Shown here piece after piece: positions 34,641 through 42,394 of a stretch of 64,000 bases of DNA. The notes beneath the pieces were generated by a model. It was not told where the DNA came from. It made no database searches and saw nothing but the letters and a program-made list of their open reading frames with translations. Made by a program: the position numbers and the translations under genes. The DNA is taken from contig CAZTYF010000007.1 of the NCBI GenBank assembly GCA_964617455.1, positions 1-64,000 of the forward strand. The letters are read 5' to 3'. The first letter of the stretch is position 1. Each line of letters begins with the position of its first letter. The stretch is from Monoglobus sp964617455 (lineage in GTDB: Bacteria > Bacillota > Clostridia > Monoglobales > Monoglobaceae).

Positions 34641-35218
34641 TGAATATCATTATCGACAACTATGACTCCTTCACCTATAACCTTTATCAATACATAGGCG
34701 AGATAGACCCCGACGTGGCCGTTTGGCGCAACGATGAAATCACCGTCGACGAAATCGAGGAAATGAATCCCGAACATATTATCATCTCTCCCGGTCCCAA
34801 ATATCCCAAGGATGCGGGAATTTGCATTGAGCTGATAGGCAGGCTCTTCAAAAAAATCCCCATTTTGGGTGTGTGTTTGGGCCACCAGTCCATCGGGGAG
34901 GCCATGGGCGGAAAAACGGTCCATGCACCAAGGCTTATGCACGGGAAAGACGATACGGCAAAAATCCTAAGCAAGGAGTCGGTTTTATTTGAGGGCATAG
35001 AGGGAGACGAAATCAGAGTGGGGAGATACCATTCTTTGGTCACAGATGAGGGCAGCCTGCCCCAATCCATAAAAGTCACCGCCAAAACCGACGACGGCTC
35101 GGTTATGGCCATGGAGCATCGGGAGTATCCCCTGTTCGGCCTTCAATTTCACCCCGAATCGGTGCTTACGCCGGAGGGCAAAAAAATTCTGCGTAACTTT
35201 TTGAATATAAAAAAATAA
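34640..35218 (+). CDS. trpG: Anthranilate synthase component II (glutamine amidotransferase)
   Basis: Supplies ammonia to TrpE. 192 residues of the class I amidotransferase fold: IIDNYDSFTYNLYQY, oxyanion SPGPKYPKDAG, nucleophile cysteine in LGVCLGHQSIGEA (~residue 79), and catalytic FHPESVLTPEG. The start ATG shares TGATG with the trpE stop, so the two subunits are coupled. Not fused to trpD, unlike enterobacteria. Confidence 0.96.
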   Translation: MNIIIDNYDSFTYNLYQYIGEIDPDVAVWRNDEITVDEIEEMNPEHIIISPGPKYPKDAGICIELIGRLFKKIPILGVCLGHQSIGEAMGGKTVHAPRLMHGKDDTAKILSKESVLFEGIEGDEIRVGRYHSLVTDEGSLPQSIKVTAKTDDGSVMAMEHREYPLFGLQFHPESVLTPEGKKILRNFLNIKK

Positions 35219-35237
35219 AATATAAGGAGAGAAAATT

Positions 35238-36254
35238 ATGCTTACGAAGTACATACGAAAGATTACGGATGGAGAGGATTTGACTTTTGAGGAGGCAAAA
35301 ACCGCCATGGATGCGGTGTTGGACGGAGGAGCGACTCCCGTTCAAATCAGCGCTTACCTGACCGCCCTTCGCATGAAAGGGGAAACCATCGATGAGATAA
35401 GCGGCAGCGCCGCCATGATGAACAGCAAGGCCTCTCTCATTGCGCCCAATGTTCCCGACTATGTTGACTGTGTGGGAACGGGCGGAGACGGCACAAACAC
35501 TTTCAATATCTCAACCACGGCGGCATTCGCCATCGCAGGTTCGGGAGCCAAAACCGCCAAGCACGGCAATCGGGCCGTGTCCAGCAAATGCGGCAGCGCC
35601 GATGTTCTTGAGGCTTTGGGAGTGAATATTATGATAACCCCGGAGCAGGTTAAGGAATGCGTCGAAAAAATCGGCATCGGTTTTATGTTTGCTCGGACCA
35701 TGCATCCCTGTATGAAAACCGTATCGGGCGTTCGGAGCGAGATAAAAATTCGGACCCTGTTCAATATTTTGGGCCCCCTGTCCAACCCGTCCAATGCGAA
35801 GCACCAAGTTATCGGTGTCTTTGACGAAAATCTGACCCACCCCTTGGCGGAGGCCATGATGAAATTGGGTATCACGGCGGGAATGACGGTGTGCGGAGTT
35901 GACGACGGCATGGATGAATTGTCAACCATAGGCAAGACCAAAATCTCCGAAATCAAAGACGGCAAGGTTATCGACTACTTTATCGAGCCGGAGGATATGG
36001 GCCTCAAAAGAGCAAAGGCAGAGGATATAAAGGGCGGCGACGTTACCGAAAACGTTGCCATCACTCTCGGTGTCCTCAACGGTGAAAAAGGTCCCCGTCG
36101 GGATATTGTGGTTCTCAATGCAGGAGCCGCCATTTATACCACCGGTTTGGCAAAATCCATCCGGGAGGGTGTCCGCATGGCGGAAAAGGCCATAGACAGC
36201 GGCGCCGCAAAGGAAAAACTGAATCAATTGAAAGAAATGACGAATTCTTTTTAA
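35238..36254 (+). CDS. trpD: Anthranilate phosphoribosyltransferase
   Basis: Attaches phosphoribose to anthranilate. 338 residues with the PRPP-binding CVGTGGDGTNTFNISTTAAF, KHGNRAVSSKCGSADVLEALG, FMFARTMHPCMKTVSGVR and LFNILGPLSNPSNAKHQVIG motifs of the family. TAAGGAGAG precedes the ATG. It follows trpG by 19 bases. Confidence 0.97.
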   Translation: MLTKYIRKITDGEDLTFEEAKTAMDAVLDGGATPVQISAYLTALRMKGETIDEISGSAAMMNSKASLIAPNVPDYVDCVGTGGDGTNTFNISTTAAFAIAGSGAKTAKHGNRAVSSKCGSADVLEALGVNIMITPEQVKECVEKIGIGFMFARTMHPCMKTVSGVRSEIKIRTLFNILGPLSNPSNAKHQVIGVFDENLTHPLAEAMMKLGITAGMTVCGVDDGMDELSTIGKTKISEIKDGKVIDYFIEPEDMGLKRAKAEDIKGGDVTENVAITLGVLNGEKGPRRDIVVLNAGAAIYTTGLAKSIREGVRMAEKAIDSGAAKEKLNQLKEMTNSF

Positions 36255-36332
36255 AATCGGCATTGTTTCCCTGCGGGAAGGGCAGTCTTGAGAAAAGGCG
36301 GCCCCGAAAGGGAAGATCGGAAATCGAAAAAT

Positions 36333-37136
36333 ATGGATATACTTGAAAAAATCGTAGCAAAAAAGAGAATATATTTGGAAAGCCAAAAGGAAAAAACCGA
36401 TTACAAAACCCTGCGGGAGCAGGCAGAGGCGGCTTTTGGAGAGAGGGAGCGTCCGAGTTTTTTCGATGCTCTGAAAAATTACGAAAAGATTTCAATCATT
36501 GCCGAAGTCAAAAAGGCCTCTCCTTCCAAAGGTCTTATTCGGCCCGATCTTGACCATATGGATGTGGCAAGGGAATATCTGAAATCCGATGTTCAGGCCA
36601 TGTCTGTGCTGACGGAGACGGATTTCTTTTTGGGAAAGCCCGAGTTTTTGTCGGATATTGCGGAGATTTCGGATAAACCTCTTTTGCGCAAGGATTTCGT
36701 GATTGACGACTATCAAATCTATGAGGCAAGTCTTCTCGGTGCCTCGGCAATATTGCTCATCGCGGCGATTCTTGACGACAAAACCATGGCCCGGTATATG
36801 GAAATCGCCCATGGGCTCAATCTCGACTGTTTGGCGGAGGTGCACAATTCCGAGGAGCTCCGCCGGGTAAACGCCCTGGGCGCGAGGATCGTGGGAGTCA
36901 ACAACCGAAACCTGAAAACCTTTGAAGAGGATTTGACCGTCTCGGAGCGGCTTTTGGGGCTTTTGGAAGAGAGGAACAAAAAGGTTTTGATTTCGGAAAG
37001 CGGAATCCGAAGCAGCCGAGACCTCCGATACATAGAGTCAATCGGCGCCGACGGGGCCCTTATCGGGGAGCTTTTTATGAGGCGGGACAACATCTCCGCT
37101 GCGGTTTCGGATTTGAGAAGCGGAAGGCTTGGTTGA
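36333..37136 (+). CDS. trpC: Indole-3-glycerol phosphate synthase
   Basis: Closes the indole ring. 267 residues, a TIM barrel with IIAEVKKASPSKG (catalytic lysine), VLTETDFFLG, LLRKDFVIDDYQIYEA, CLAEVHNSEEL and IVGVNNRNLKTFE, and SESGIRS near the end. The ATG at 36333 has only a weak GGAAA upstream. A separate protein, not fused to trpF. Confidence 0.96.
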   Translation: MDILEKIVAKKRIYLESQKEKTDYKTLREQAEAAFGERERPSFFDALKNYEKISIIAEVKKASPSKGLIRPDLDHMDVAREYLKSDVQAMSVLTETDFFLGKPEFLSDIAEISDKPLLRKDFVIDDYQIYEASLLGASAILLIAAILDDKTMARYMEIAHGLNLDCLAEVHNSEELRRVNALGARIVGVNNRNLKTFEEDLTVSERLLGLLEERNKKVLISESGIRSSRDLRYIESIGADGALIGELFMRRDNISAAVSDLRSGRLG

Positions 37137-37137
37137 T

Positions 37138-37767
37138 ATGAGTGTTAAAATAAAAATCTGCGGCCTTATGCGAGAGGCGGACGCCGACGGAGTGAACGCC
37201 GCAATGCCGGACTACGCCGGATTTGTGTTCTATGAAAAAAGCCGCCGCCGACTTTCCGGCGAAGAGGCCGCCGCCATAAGGCAGAGGCTTTCACCGAATA
37301 TAAAGGCGGTGGGAGTGTTTGTGAATATGCCCACAGACGGCATAGTCTCCCTGGCAAAGAAGGTATCTCTCGATGTTTTGCAGCTCCACGGCGACGAGGA
37401 CGAAGACTTCATAGAGGAGTTGAGGGCTCTGCTCCCGAACAGTGAAATTTGGAAGGCGGTGAGAGTGGGGGACGATTTCGAGCCGAAATATATTGACAAG
37501 TTCAAAAACGCCCACCGTCTGCTCTTGGATGCCTATGTTGACGGCTACGGAGGTAAAGGCAAAAGAATCGAAAACGAAAAAATAAGGGATTTGGATATGA
37601 GCCGAAACATCCTTGCGGGAGGGCTCAATCTTCAAAACATTGAGGATGCAATCAAAACTTTCAAACCCTATGGAGTGGATGTCAGCAGCGGCGTTGAAAC
37701 AGAGGGCCTGAAAGATGCGAAAAAAATAGCGGAAATCGTGGACAAAGTGAGAAGCATATCAATTTAG
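37138..37767 (+). CDS. trpF: Phosphoribosylanthranilate isomerase
   Basis: Amadori isomerisation preceding TrpC. About 209 residues. The catalytic cysteine is in KIKICGLM at the N-terminus and the catalytic aspartate is in LLLDAYVDGYGGKGK (~residue 125); LQLHGDEDEDF and LAGGLNLQNIEDAI, VDVSSGVE are also typical. ATG 37138 follows the trpC stop by one base. Confidence 0.96.
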   Translation: MSVKIKICGLMREADADGVNAAMPDYAGFVFYEKSRRRLSGEEAAAIRQRLSPNIKAVGVFVNMPTDGIVSLAKKVSLDVLQLHGDEDEDFIEELRALLPNSEIWKAVRVGDDFEPKYIDKFKNAHRLLLDAYVDGYGGKGKRIENEKIRDLDMSRNILAGGLNLQNIEDAIKTFKPYGVDVSSGVETEGLKDAKKIAEIVDKVRSISI

Positions 37768-37824
37768 ACATATATTTACTCAGTCGGCAGATTAACAAAA
37801 CCAATCAAAACGAGGTATGAAATT

Positions 37825-39021
37825 ATGGCAAACAAACGAAAAGGCAGATTCGGACTCTATGGGGGACAGTATGCACCCGAAACTCTGATGCAAGCCTTAA
37901 ACGAGCTTGAGGCCGCCTACACCGATGCAAAGGCGGACCCCGAATTTCAAAAGGAGCTCGGATTTTATTTGAGAGAATATGCGGGCCGCCCCTCTCTGCT
38001 CTATTATGCGGAGAATATGACCAAAGATTTGGGAGGCGCCAAGGTATACATCAAGCGGGAGGACCTAAACCACACCGGTGCCCACAAAATCAACAACGTC
38101 TTGGGGCAGGCGCTGTTGGCAAAGCGGATGGGCAAAAAGAAGGTAATCGCAGAAACCGGTGCGGGGCAGCACGGCGTGGCAGCGGCGACGGCGGCAGCGC
38201 TGTTCGGCATGGAATGCGAGGTCTTTATGGGTGAGGAGGACACCCGACGCCAGGAGCTCAATGTGTTTCGCATGAACTTATTGGGGGCGAAAGTCACTCC
38301 GGTGACCTCCGGCACGGCAACTCTTAAAGACGCCTGCAACGAAGCCCTCAGAGCCTGGGCGGCCAGGGCCAACGACACCCTGTATCTTTTGGGCTCCACC
38401 ATGGGCCCCCATCCCTATCCCACAATAGTTCGGGACTTTCAAAGCGTTATCGGAAAAGAGATAAAAGCTCAGCTTCTTGAAAAAGAGGGACGCCTGCCCG
38501 ATGCGGTCATCGCCTGCGTGGGCGGGGGCAGCAATGCCATGGGCGCTTTTTATGACTTTATAGAGGACGAGAATGTTCGCCTTATCGGGGCGGAAGCGGC
38601 AGGAGACGGAGTGGACACCGAGCGGCATGCCGCCACCATGACAAAGGGCACGGTTGGTGTGCTCCACGGTATGAAATCCATATTCCTCCAGGACAAATCC
38701 GGGGGAATAATGCCGGTATATTCCATATCCGCAGGTTTGGACTATCCCGGAGTGGGCCCGGAACATGCGGCTCTGCGGGACAGAGGCAGAGCGGAATACT
38801 ACCCCATAACCGACAAAGAGGCGGTGGATGCCTTTTGCTATCTGACAAGGACGGAGGGCATAATCCCCGCCATAGAAAGCGCCCACGCCGTGGCACAGGC
38901 TATGAAAATCGTGCCCGAAATAGACAAGGACAAAATCGTGGTCATTAATCTTTCGGGCAGGGGCGATAAAGACGTATACTCCGTCGCAAGATATTTGGGG
39001 GTGGAAATCAATGAAAAATAA
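37825..39021 (+). CDS. trpB: Tryptophan synthase beta subunit
   Basis: Condenses indole with serine using PLP. 398 residues of the trpB1 type: YIKREDLNHTGAHKINNVLGQ with the PLP lysine, AETGAGQHGVAAAT, VGGGSNAMGAFYDF phosphate-binding loop and GLDYPGVGPEHAAL. It overlaps trpA by 11 bases, as expected for subunits of one complex with an indole tunnel. Confidence 0.98.
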   Translation: MANKRKGRFGLYGGQYAPETLMQALNELEAAYTDAKADPEFQKELGFYLREYAGRPSLLYYAENMTKDLGGAKVYIKREDLNHTGAHKINNVLGQALLAKRMGKKKVIAETGAGQHGVAAATAAALFGMECEVFMGEEDTRRQELNVFRMNLLGAKVTPVTSGTATLKDACNEALRAWAARANDTLYLLGSTMGPHPYPTIVRDFQSVIGKEIKAQLLEKEGRLPDAVIACVGGGSNAMGAFYDFIEDENVRLIGAEAAGDGVDTERHAATMTKGTVGVLHGMKSIFLQDKSGGIMPVYSISAGLDYPGVGPEHAALRDRGRAEYYPITDKEAVDAFCYLTRTEGIIPAIESAHAVAQAMKIVPEIDKDKIVVINLSGRGDKDVYSVARYLGVEINEK

Positions 39022-39823
39022 TCCAAATCAAAATCGCATAGATTCCATGTTTGAAACCCTGAGAGAGAAAGGCCAAAAGGCGCTGGTAACGTTTTTGACT
39101 TTCGGCGACCCGAATTTAGAAACCTCCGAGGAACTGGTCCTTGCCATGGAAGAGGCGGGGGCGGATTTGATTGAATTGGGAGTTCCCTTCTCCGACCCGA
39201 TGGCGGAGGGGCCCGTTATTCAAGCGGCCAATGTGAGAGCTTTGAAGCACAAGATAAACCTTGACATTATTTTCGGGGGTGTGGCGGATTTGCGCAAAAA
39301 AACACAAATCCCCTTGGTTTTCCTGATGTATTTCAATTCCATACTCAGCTACGGACCGGAGAGGTTTTTCGAAAATTGCAAACTCCATGGCATTGACGGG
39401 GTTATTATTCCCGACCTGCCTTTTGAGGAGAGCGACGAGGTCTATGATTTGACGCAAAAATACGGGGTATGGCAGATTTCGATGATAGCGCCCACCTCCT
39501 CCGAGGAGCGCTCAAAAGCCATATGCCAAAGAGCCAAGGGATTTCTCTACTGCGTGTCCTCCATGGGAGTGACCGGTACCCGAGAGGATTTCACCACCGA
39601 TTTTGACAAGATGTTTGCCATGCTCAACAAATACTCCGATATTCCCAAATGCATTGGTTTCGGAATTTCAAAGCCCGAGCACATCGAAAACCTGAAAAAA
39701 TACTGCGACGGCTTGATTGTGGGCAGTGCTCTTGTGAAAACAATAGCCGCCGGCGACACCGACGAAGAAAAAATAAAGGGAGTAAAACAGCTGACCGCCG
39801 CATTGAAGGCGCCGCTGAAATAG
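39011..39823 (+). CDS. trpA: Tryptophan synthase alpha subunit
   Basis: Releases indole from indole-glycerol phosphate and channels it to TrpB. 270 residues, TIM barrel. Catalytic glutamate is in LIELGVPFSDPMAEGPVIQ and catalytic aspartate in IDGVIIPDLPFEES; CVSSMGVTGTRE and GFGISKPEH follow. The start lies inside the end of trpB. Last gene of the operon, followed by a strong terminator. Confidence 0.97.
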   Translation: MKNNPNQNRIDSMFETLREKGQKALVTFLTFGDPNLETSEELVLAMEEAGADLIELGVPFSDPMAEGPVIQAANVRALKHKINLDIIFGGVADLRKKTQIPLVFLMYFNSILSYGPERFFENCKLHGIDGVIIPDLPFEESDEVYDLTQKYGVWQISMIAPTSSEERSKAICQRAKGFLYCVSSMGVTGTREDFTTDFDKMFAMLNKYSDIPKCIGFGISKPEHIENLKKYCDGLIVGSALVKTIAAGDTDEEKIKGVKQLTAALKAPLK

Positions 39824-39842
39824 GAAAAATATGTAACTCCGG

Positions 39843-39872
39843 GGGCGGCAGAGACAGCCGCCCTATGTTTTT
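39843..39872 (+). terminator. Terminator of the trp operon
   Basis: GGGCGGC and GCCGCCC pair perfectly around AGAGACA, followed by TATGTTTTT. Confidence 0.88.
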
Positions 39873-39963
39873 GCCATAGGCTCAATGTATGTCGAAACGG
39901 GTCTGTTGTGCCGAGAAAATCGGGCTTTCGAAGCAATTTTTCGGAAAAAACGACTCAAAACCC

Positions 39964-39992
39964 TTGACAGAACCGACAATTTGTGATAATAT
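39964..39992 (+). promoter_or_regulatory. Promoter of the rimP-ribF operon
   Basis: TTGACA (39964-39969), 17-base spacer, TAATAT (39987-39992), with TTGTGA before the -10. Confidence 0.75.
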
Positions 39993-40020
39993 GAATACGA
40001 TATGAGTAGAATAGCGGCAG

Positions 40021-40044
40021 AAGAGTGAGGGAAACCTCACTCTT
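40021..40044 (+). promoter_or_regulatory. Leader hairpin upstream of rimP
   Basis: A perfect 10-bp stem (AAGAGTGAGG with CCTCACTCTT) with a GAAA tetraloop, followed by TAGTATTTG. The T-tract is too poor for a sure terminator. It may be a leader structure or weak attenuator. Confidence 0.5.
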
Positions 40045-40090
40045 TAGTATTTGATGTGCGACGGCGGTGCCGAAAAACGAGGTTGATGAA

Positions 40091-40555
40091 ATGAAGTTGG
40101 GAAAGACCGAAAAAATCGTATATGATCTTGCCTTAAAACCTGCAGAGGAAAAGGGCTTTGAAATCTATGACATTGAATTTGTCAAGGAGGGGGGAACCTT
40201 CTTCCTCAGGATTTTCATTGACAAGCCGGGCGGGATCAACATCGACGAATGCGAAAGCTTTTCGAGGACCATAAGCGACATTCTCGATAGGCACGACCCC
40301 ATATCCCAAGCTTACTGTTTGGAGGTTTCATCTCCGGGGATAGAGAGGCGGCTGCGGCACAGGGAGCATTTTGAAAAAGCCGTGGGAGAGACGGTGGATG
40401 TGCATCTGTACAAACCCGTAAAAGGCAGCAAGGAGCTCACCGGAGTGCTCTTGTCCGTTGACGAGGAAAACAATATGACCCTTGATGCGGGCGGGGAGAA
40501 TATAATCATCCCCCAATCGGATGCGGCAAGAGTGAATATTCACTTTGATTTTTAA
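40091..40555 (+). CDS. rimP: Ribosome maturation factor RimP
   Basis: Helps assemble the 30S subunit. 154 residues with the N-terminal EKGFEIYDIEFVKEGGTFFLRIFIDKPGGINIDECE pattern, SPGIERRLR and a C-terminal Sm-like beta domain. ATG 40091 has GAGGTTGATG upstream; the in-frame GTG at 40067 does not. First gene of the conserved rimP-nusA-infB operon. Confidence 0.94.
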   Translation: MKLGKTEKIVYDLALKPAEEKGFEIYDIEFVKEGGTFFLRIFIDKPGGINIDECESFSRTISDILDRHDPISQAYCLEVSSPGIERRLRHREHFEKAVGETVDVHLYKPVKGSKELTGVLLSVDEENNMTLDAGGENIIIPQSDAARVNIHFDF

Positions 40556-40586
40556 ATACAAATAAAGAGAGGATGTATCAGGAAAA

Positions 40587-41765
40587 ATGAGTTCGGAGAT
40601 TTTTAATTTATTGGATGAAATTGAGGAAGAAAAGGGCATAAGCAGAGATGTGGTCCTTGACGCACTCAAAGGCGCCCTTATTTCCGCCTACAAAAAGAAC
40701 TTCGGGGCCGCATCCGATATTGATGTGATATTCTCGGAAGAGGGCGAAATCAAGATTTGCGCCATAAAGAAAATCGTTGAAGAAGTGGAAGACAGAGAAG
40801 CCGAAATATCCTTGGAAGATGCCCTCAAACTGCCCGAAAAGGACAGACCCATTGTGATAGTTCGAGACGGTGTCGAGACAGATGTGAGAGATCCGAAAAT
40901 TTGGGAAAAAACCGGCTGCCAAGTAGACGACATTCTCAAATTTGAGTTCACGCCCAAAGCCTTCGGCCGAATTGCGGCTCAGACGGCACGGCAGGTTGTT
41001 TTCCAGAGAATACGGGAAGCAGAGCGGGAAAAGATGGTGGACGAATACAGCAGCCGAGAGAACAACATCGTCGATGCGGTTGTGAGAAAGATAGACCGCC
41101 GCAATGTTATGTTGGAAATAGACGGCAACGAGTCGGTGCTTATGTCCAACGAACAGGTGAAACACGACAACTACAGAGTGGGCGAACACTATAAGGTTTT
41201 CGTGGTGGAGATTGCCGACAGCATAAAAGGTGCGAGACTGGTTGTCTCCCGTTCCCATCCGGGCTTGGTGAGATGTCTGTTTGAGCTTGAGGTTCCTGAA
41301 ATCTCTCAGGGAATCATAGAGTTCAAGGGAATTTCCCGAGAAGCCGGGTCAAGGTCAAAGATCGCGGTGGCATCCACGGAGAAAAATGTGGACCCGGTGG
41401 GAACCTGCATAGGTCCCGGAGGAACGAGAGTCCAAAATGTGATAAATGAACTGCGGGGCGAGAAAATCGACATTATCAGATACAGCGATGACCCGGCGGA
41501 GTTTGTTTCCAATGCCCTAAGCCCCGCAAAGGTTTTGTCCATAAACGTTTTCCCCGGCGAGAAAATGTGCAAGGTTGTGGTTCCGGAGAGTCAGCTCTCC
41601 CTTGCCATTGGCCGAGAGGGCCAGAATGTGCGGCTTGCGGCCCGCCTCACCGGCTGGAAAATTGATTTGAGCGCCTCTTCCGAAAACCGCAGTAAACGCC
41701 CCGAGGAAACCTCCGAGGCGGATATGGAAAACGAGGTTGCGGAAATTTTGGAAAAGACGGATTAG
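40587..41765 (+). CDS. nusA: Transcription termination/antitermination protein NusA
   Basis: Binds RNA polymerase and modulates pausing and termination. 392 residues: N-terminal polymerase-binding domain (~1-125), S1 domain (~130-205), KH1 with CIGPGGTRVQNVINELRGEKIDII and KH2 with AIGREGQNVRLAARLTGWKIDL. It ends after KH2 plus a short acidic tail, without the C-terminal repeats of E. coli NusA, as is normal in Bacillota. AGAGAGG precedes the ATG. Confidence 0.96.
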   Translation: MSSEIFNLLDEIEEEKGISRDVVLDALKGALISAYKKNFGAASDIDVIFSEEGEIKICAIKKIVEEVEDREAEISLEDALKLPEKDRPIVIVRDGVETDVRDPKIWEKTGCQVDDILKFEFTPKAFGRIAAQTARQVVFQRIREAEREKMVDEYSSRENNIVDAVVRKIDRRNVMLEIDGNESVLMSNEQVKHDNYRVGEHYKVFVVEIADSIKGARLVVSRSHPGLVRCLFELEVPEISQGIIEFKGISREAGSRSKIAVASTEKNVDPVGTCIGPGGTRVQNVINELRGEKIDIIRYSDDPAEFVSNALSPAKVLSINVFPGEKMCKVVVPESQLSLAIGREGQNVRLAARLTGWKIDLSASSENRSKRPEETSEADMENEVAEILEKTD

Positions 41766-41767
41766 TT

Positions 41768-42010
41768 ATGCCGATTAGAATGTGCACGGTATGTCGGGGC
41801 CGCTTTGAAAAAAGGGAGCTTTTTCGGGTGGTTGAAACCGAAGAAGGGGAAATCCGCATCGACAAAGGGCAAAAGGCCCAATGCCGAGGGATGTATATTT
41901 GCAAGGACTGTATGCCCGATGCCCGAAAGAAAAAGGTATTGGAGCGAAACTTCCGCCGCAGGATTGAACCCGAAATCTATGACAGAATACGGGCGGAATC
42001 GGAGGAATAG
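41768..42010 (+). CDS. rnpM: RNase P modulator RnpM (YlxR family)
   Basis: 80 residues: MCTVCRGRFEKRELFRVV, then GRGMYIC-like CRGMYICKDC and a basic C-terminus. The conserved cysteines and the GR(G)xY motif define the YlxR family, which in Bacillus binds RNase P RNA and dampens its activity. Two bases after the nusA stop. Confidence 0.9.
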   Translation: MPIRMCTVCRGRFEKRELFRVVETEEGEIRIDKGQKAQCRGMYICKDCMPDARKKKVLERNFRRRIEPEIYDRIRAESEE

Positions 42011-42037
42011 ACGGAAACGGAGGCGGCAAGAGATTCT

Positions 42038-42394
42038 ATGAGCCGAGAAACACTGCCGGAGACGAGAAATTTGATGGGCTTTGTGGGTCTTTGTCAAAGA
42101 GCCGGAAAGCTGGTCTCGGGAGACGGCAAAACCGAGGAAGCCGTGAGACGAAATCGGGCATATTTGGTGTTGATGAGCAACGACGCCTCCGAGAACACCG
42201 TTAAAAAATACGGGAATATGTGCAAAAGCCGCGGAGTTCCCATTGTCACCCTGACGGGGCGGAAAGAATTGGGCGCCGCCATAGGAAAAGAATATGCGGT
42301 CACCGCCGCAGTCACCGATAGGGGATTTGCAAAGCGCATAACAGAGTTAGCAGAAAGGGCTGATGTAAATAATGGAAAAAATACGAGCTTATGA
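42038..42394 (+). CDS. rplGA: L7Ae-family ribosomal protein YlxQ-like
   Basis: 118 residues. GLCQRAGKLVSGDGKTEEAVRRNRAYLVLMSNDASENT is the kink-turn RNA-binding L7Ae/L30e fold seen in YlxQ proteins. Role in Bacillota is poorly defined. The 3' end overlaps infB by 23 bases, so the two are translationally coupled. Confidence 0.85.
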   Translation: MSRETLPETRNLMGFVGLCQRAGKLVSGDGKTEEAVRRNRAYLVLMSNDASENTVKKYGNMCKSRGVPIVTLTGRKELGAAIGKEYAVTAAVTDRGFAKRITELAERADVNNGKNTSL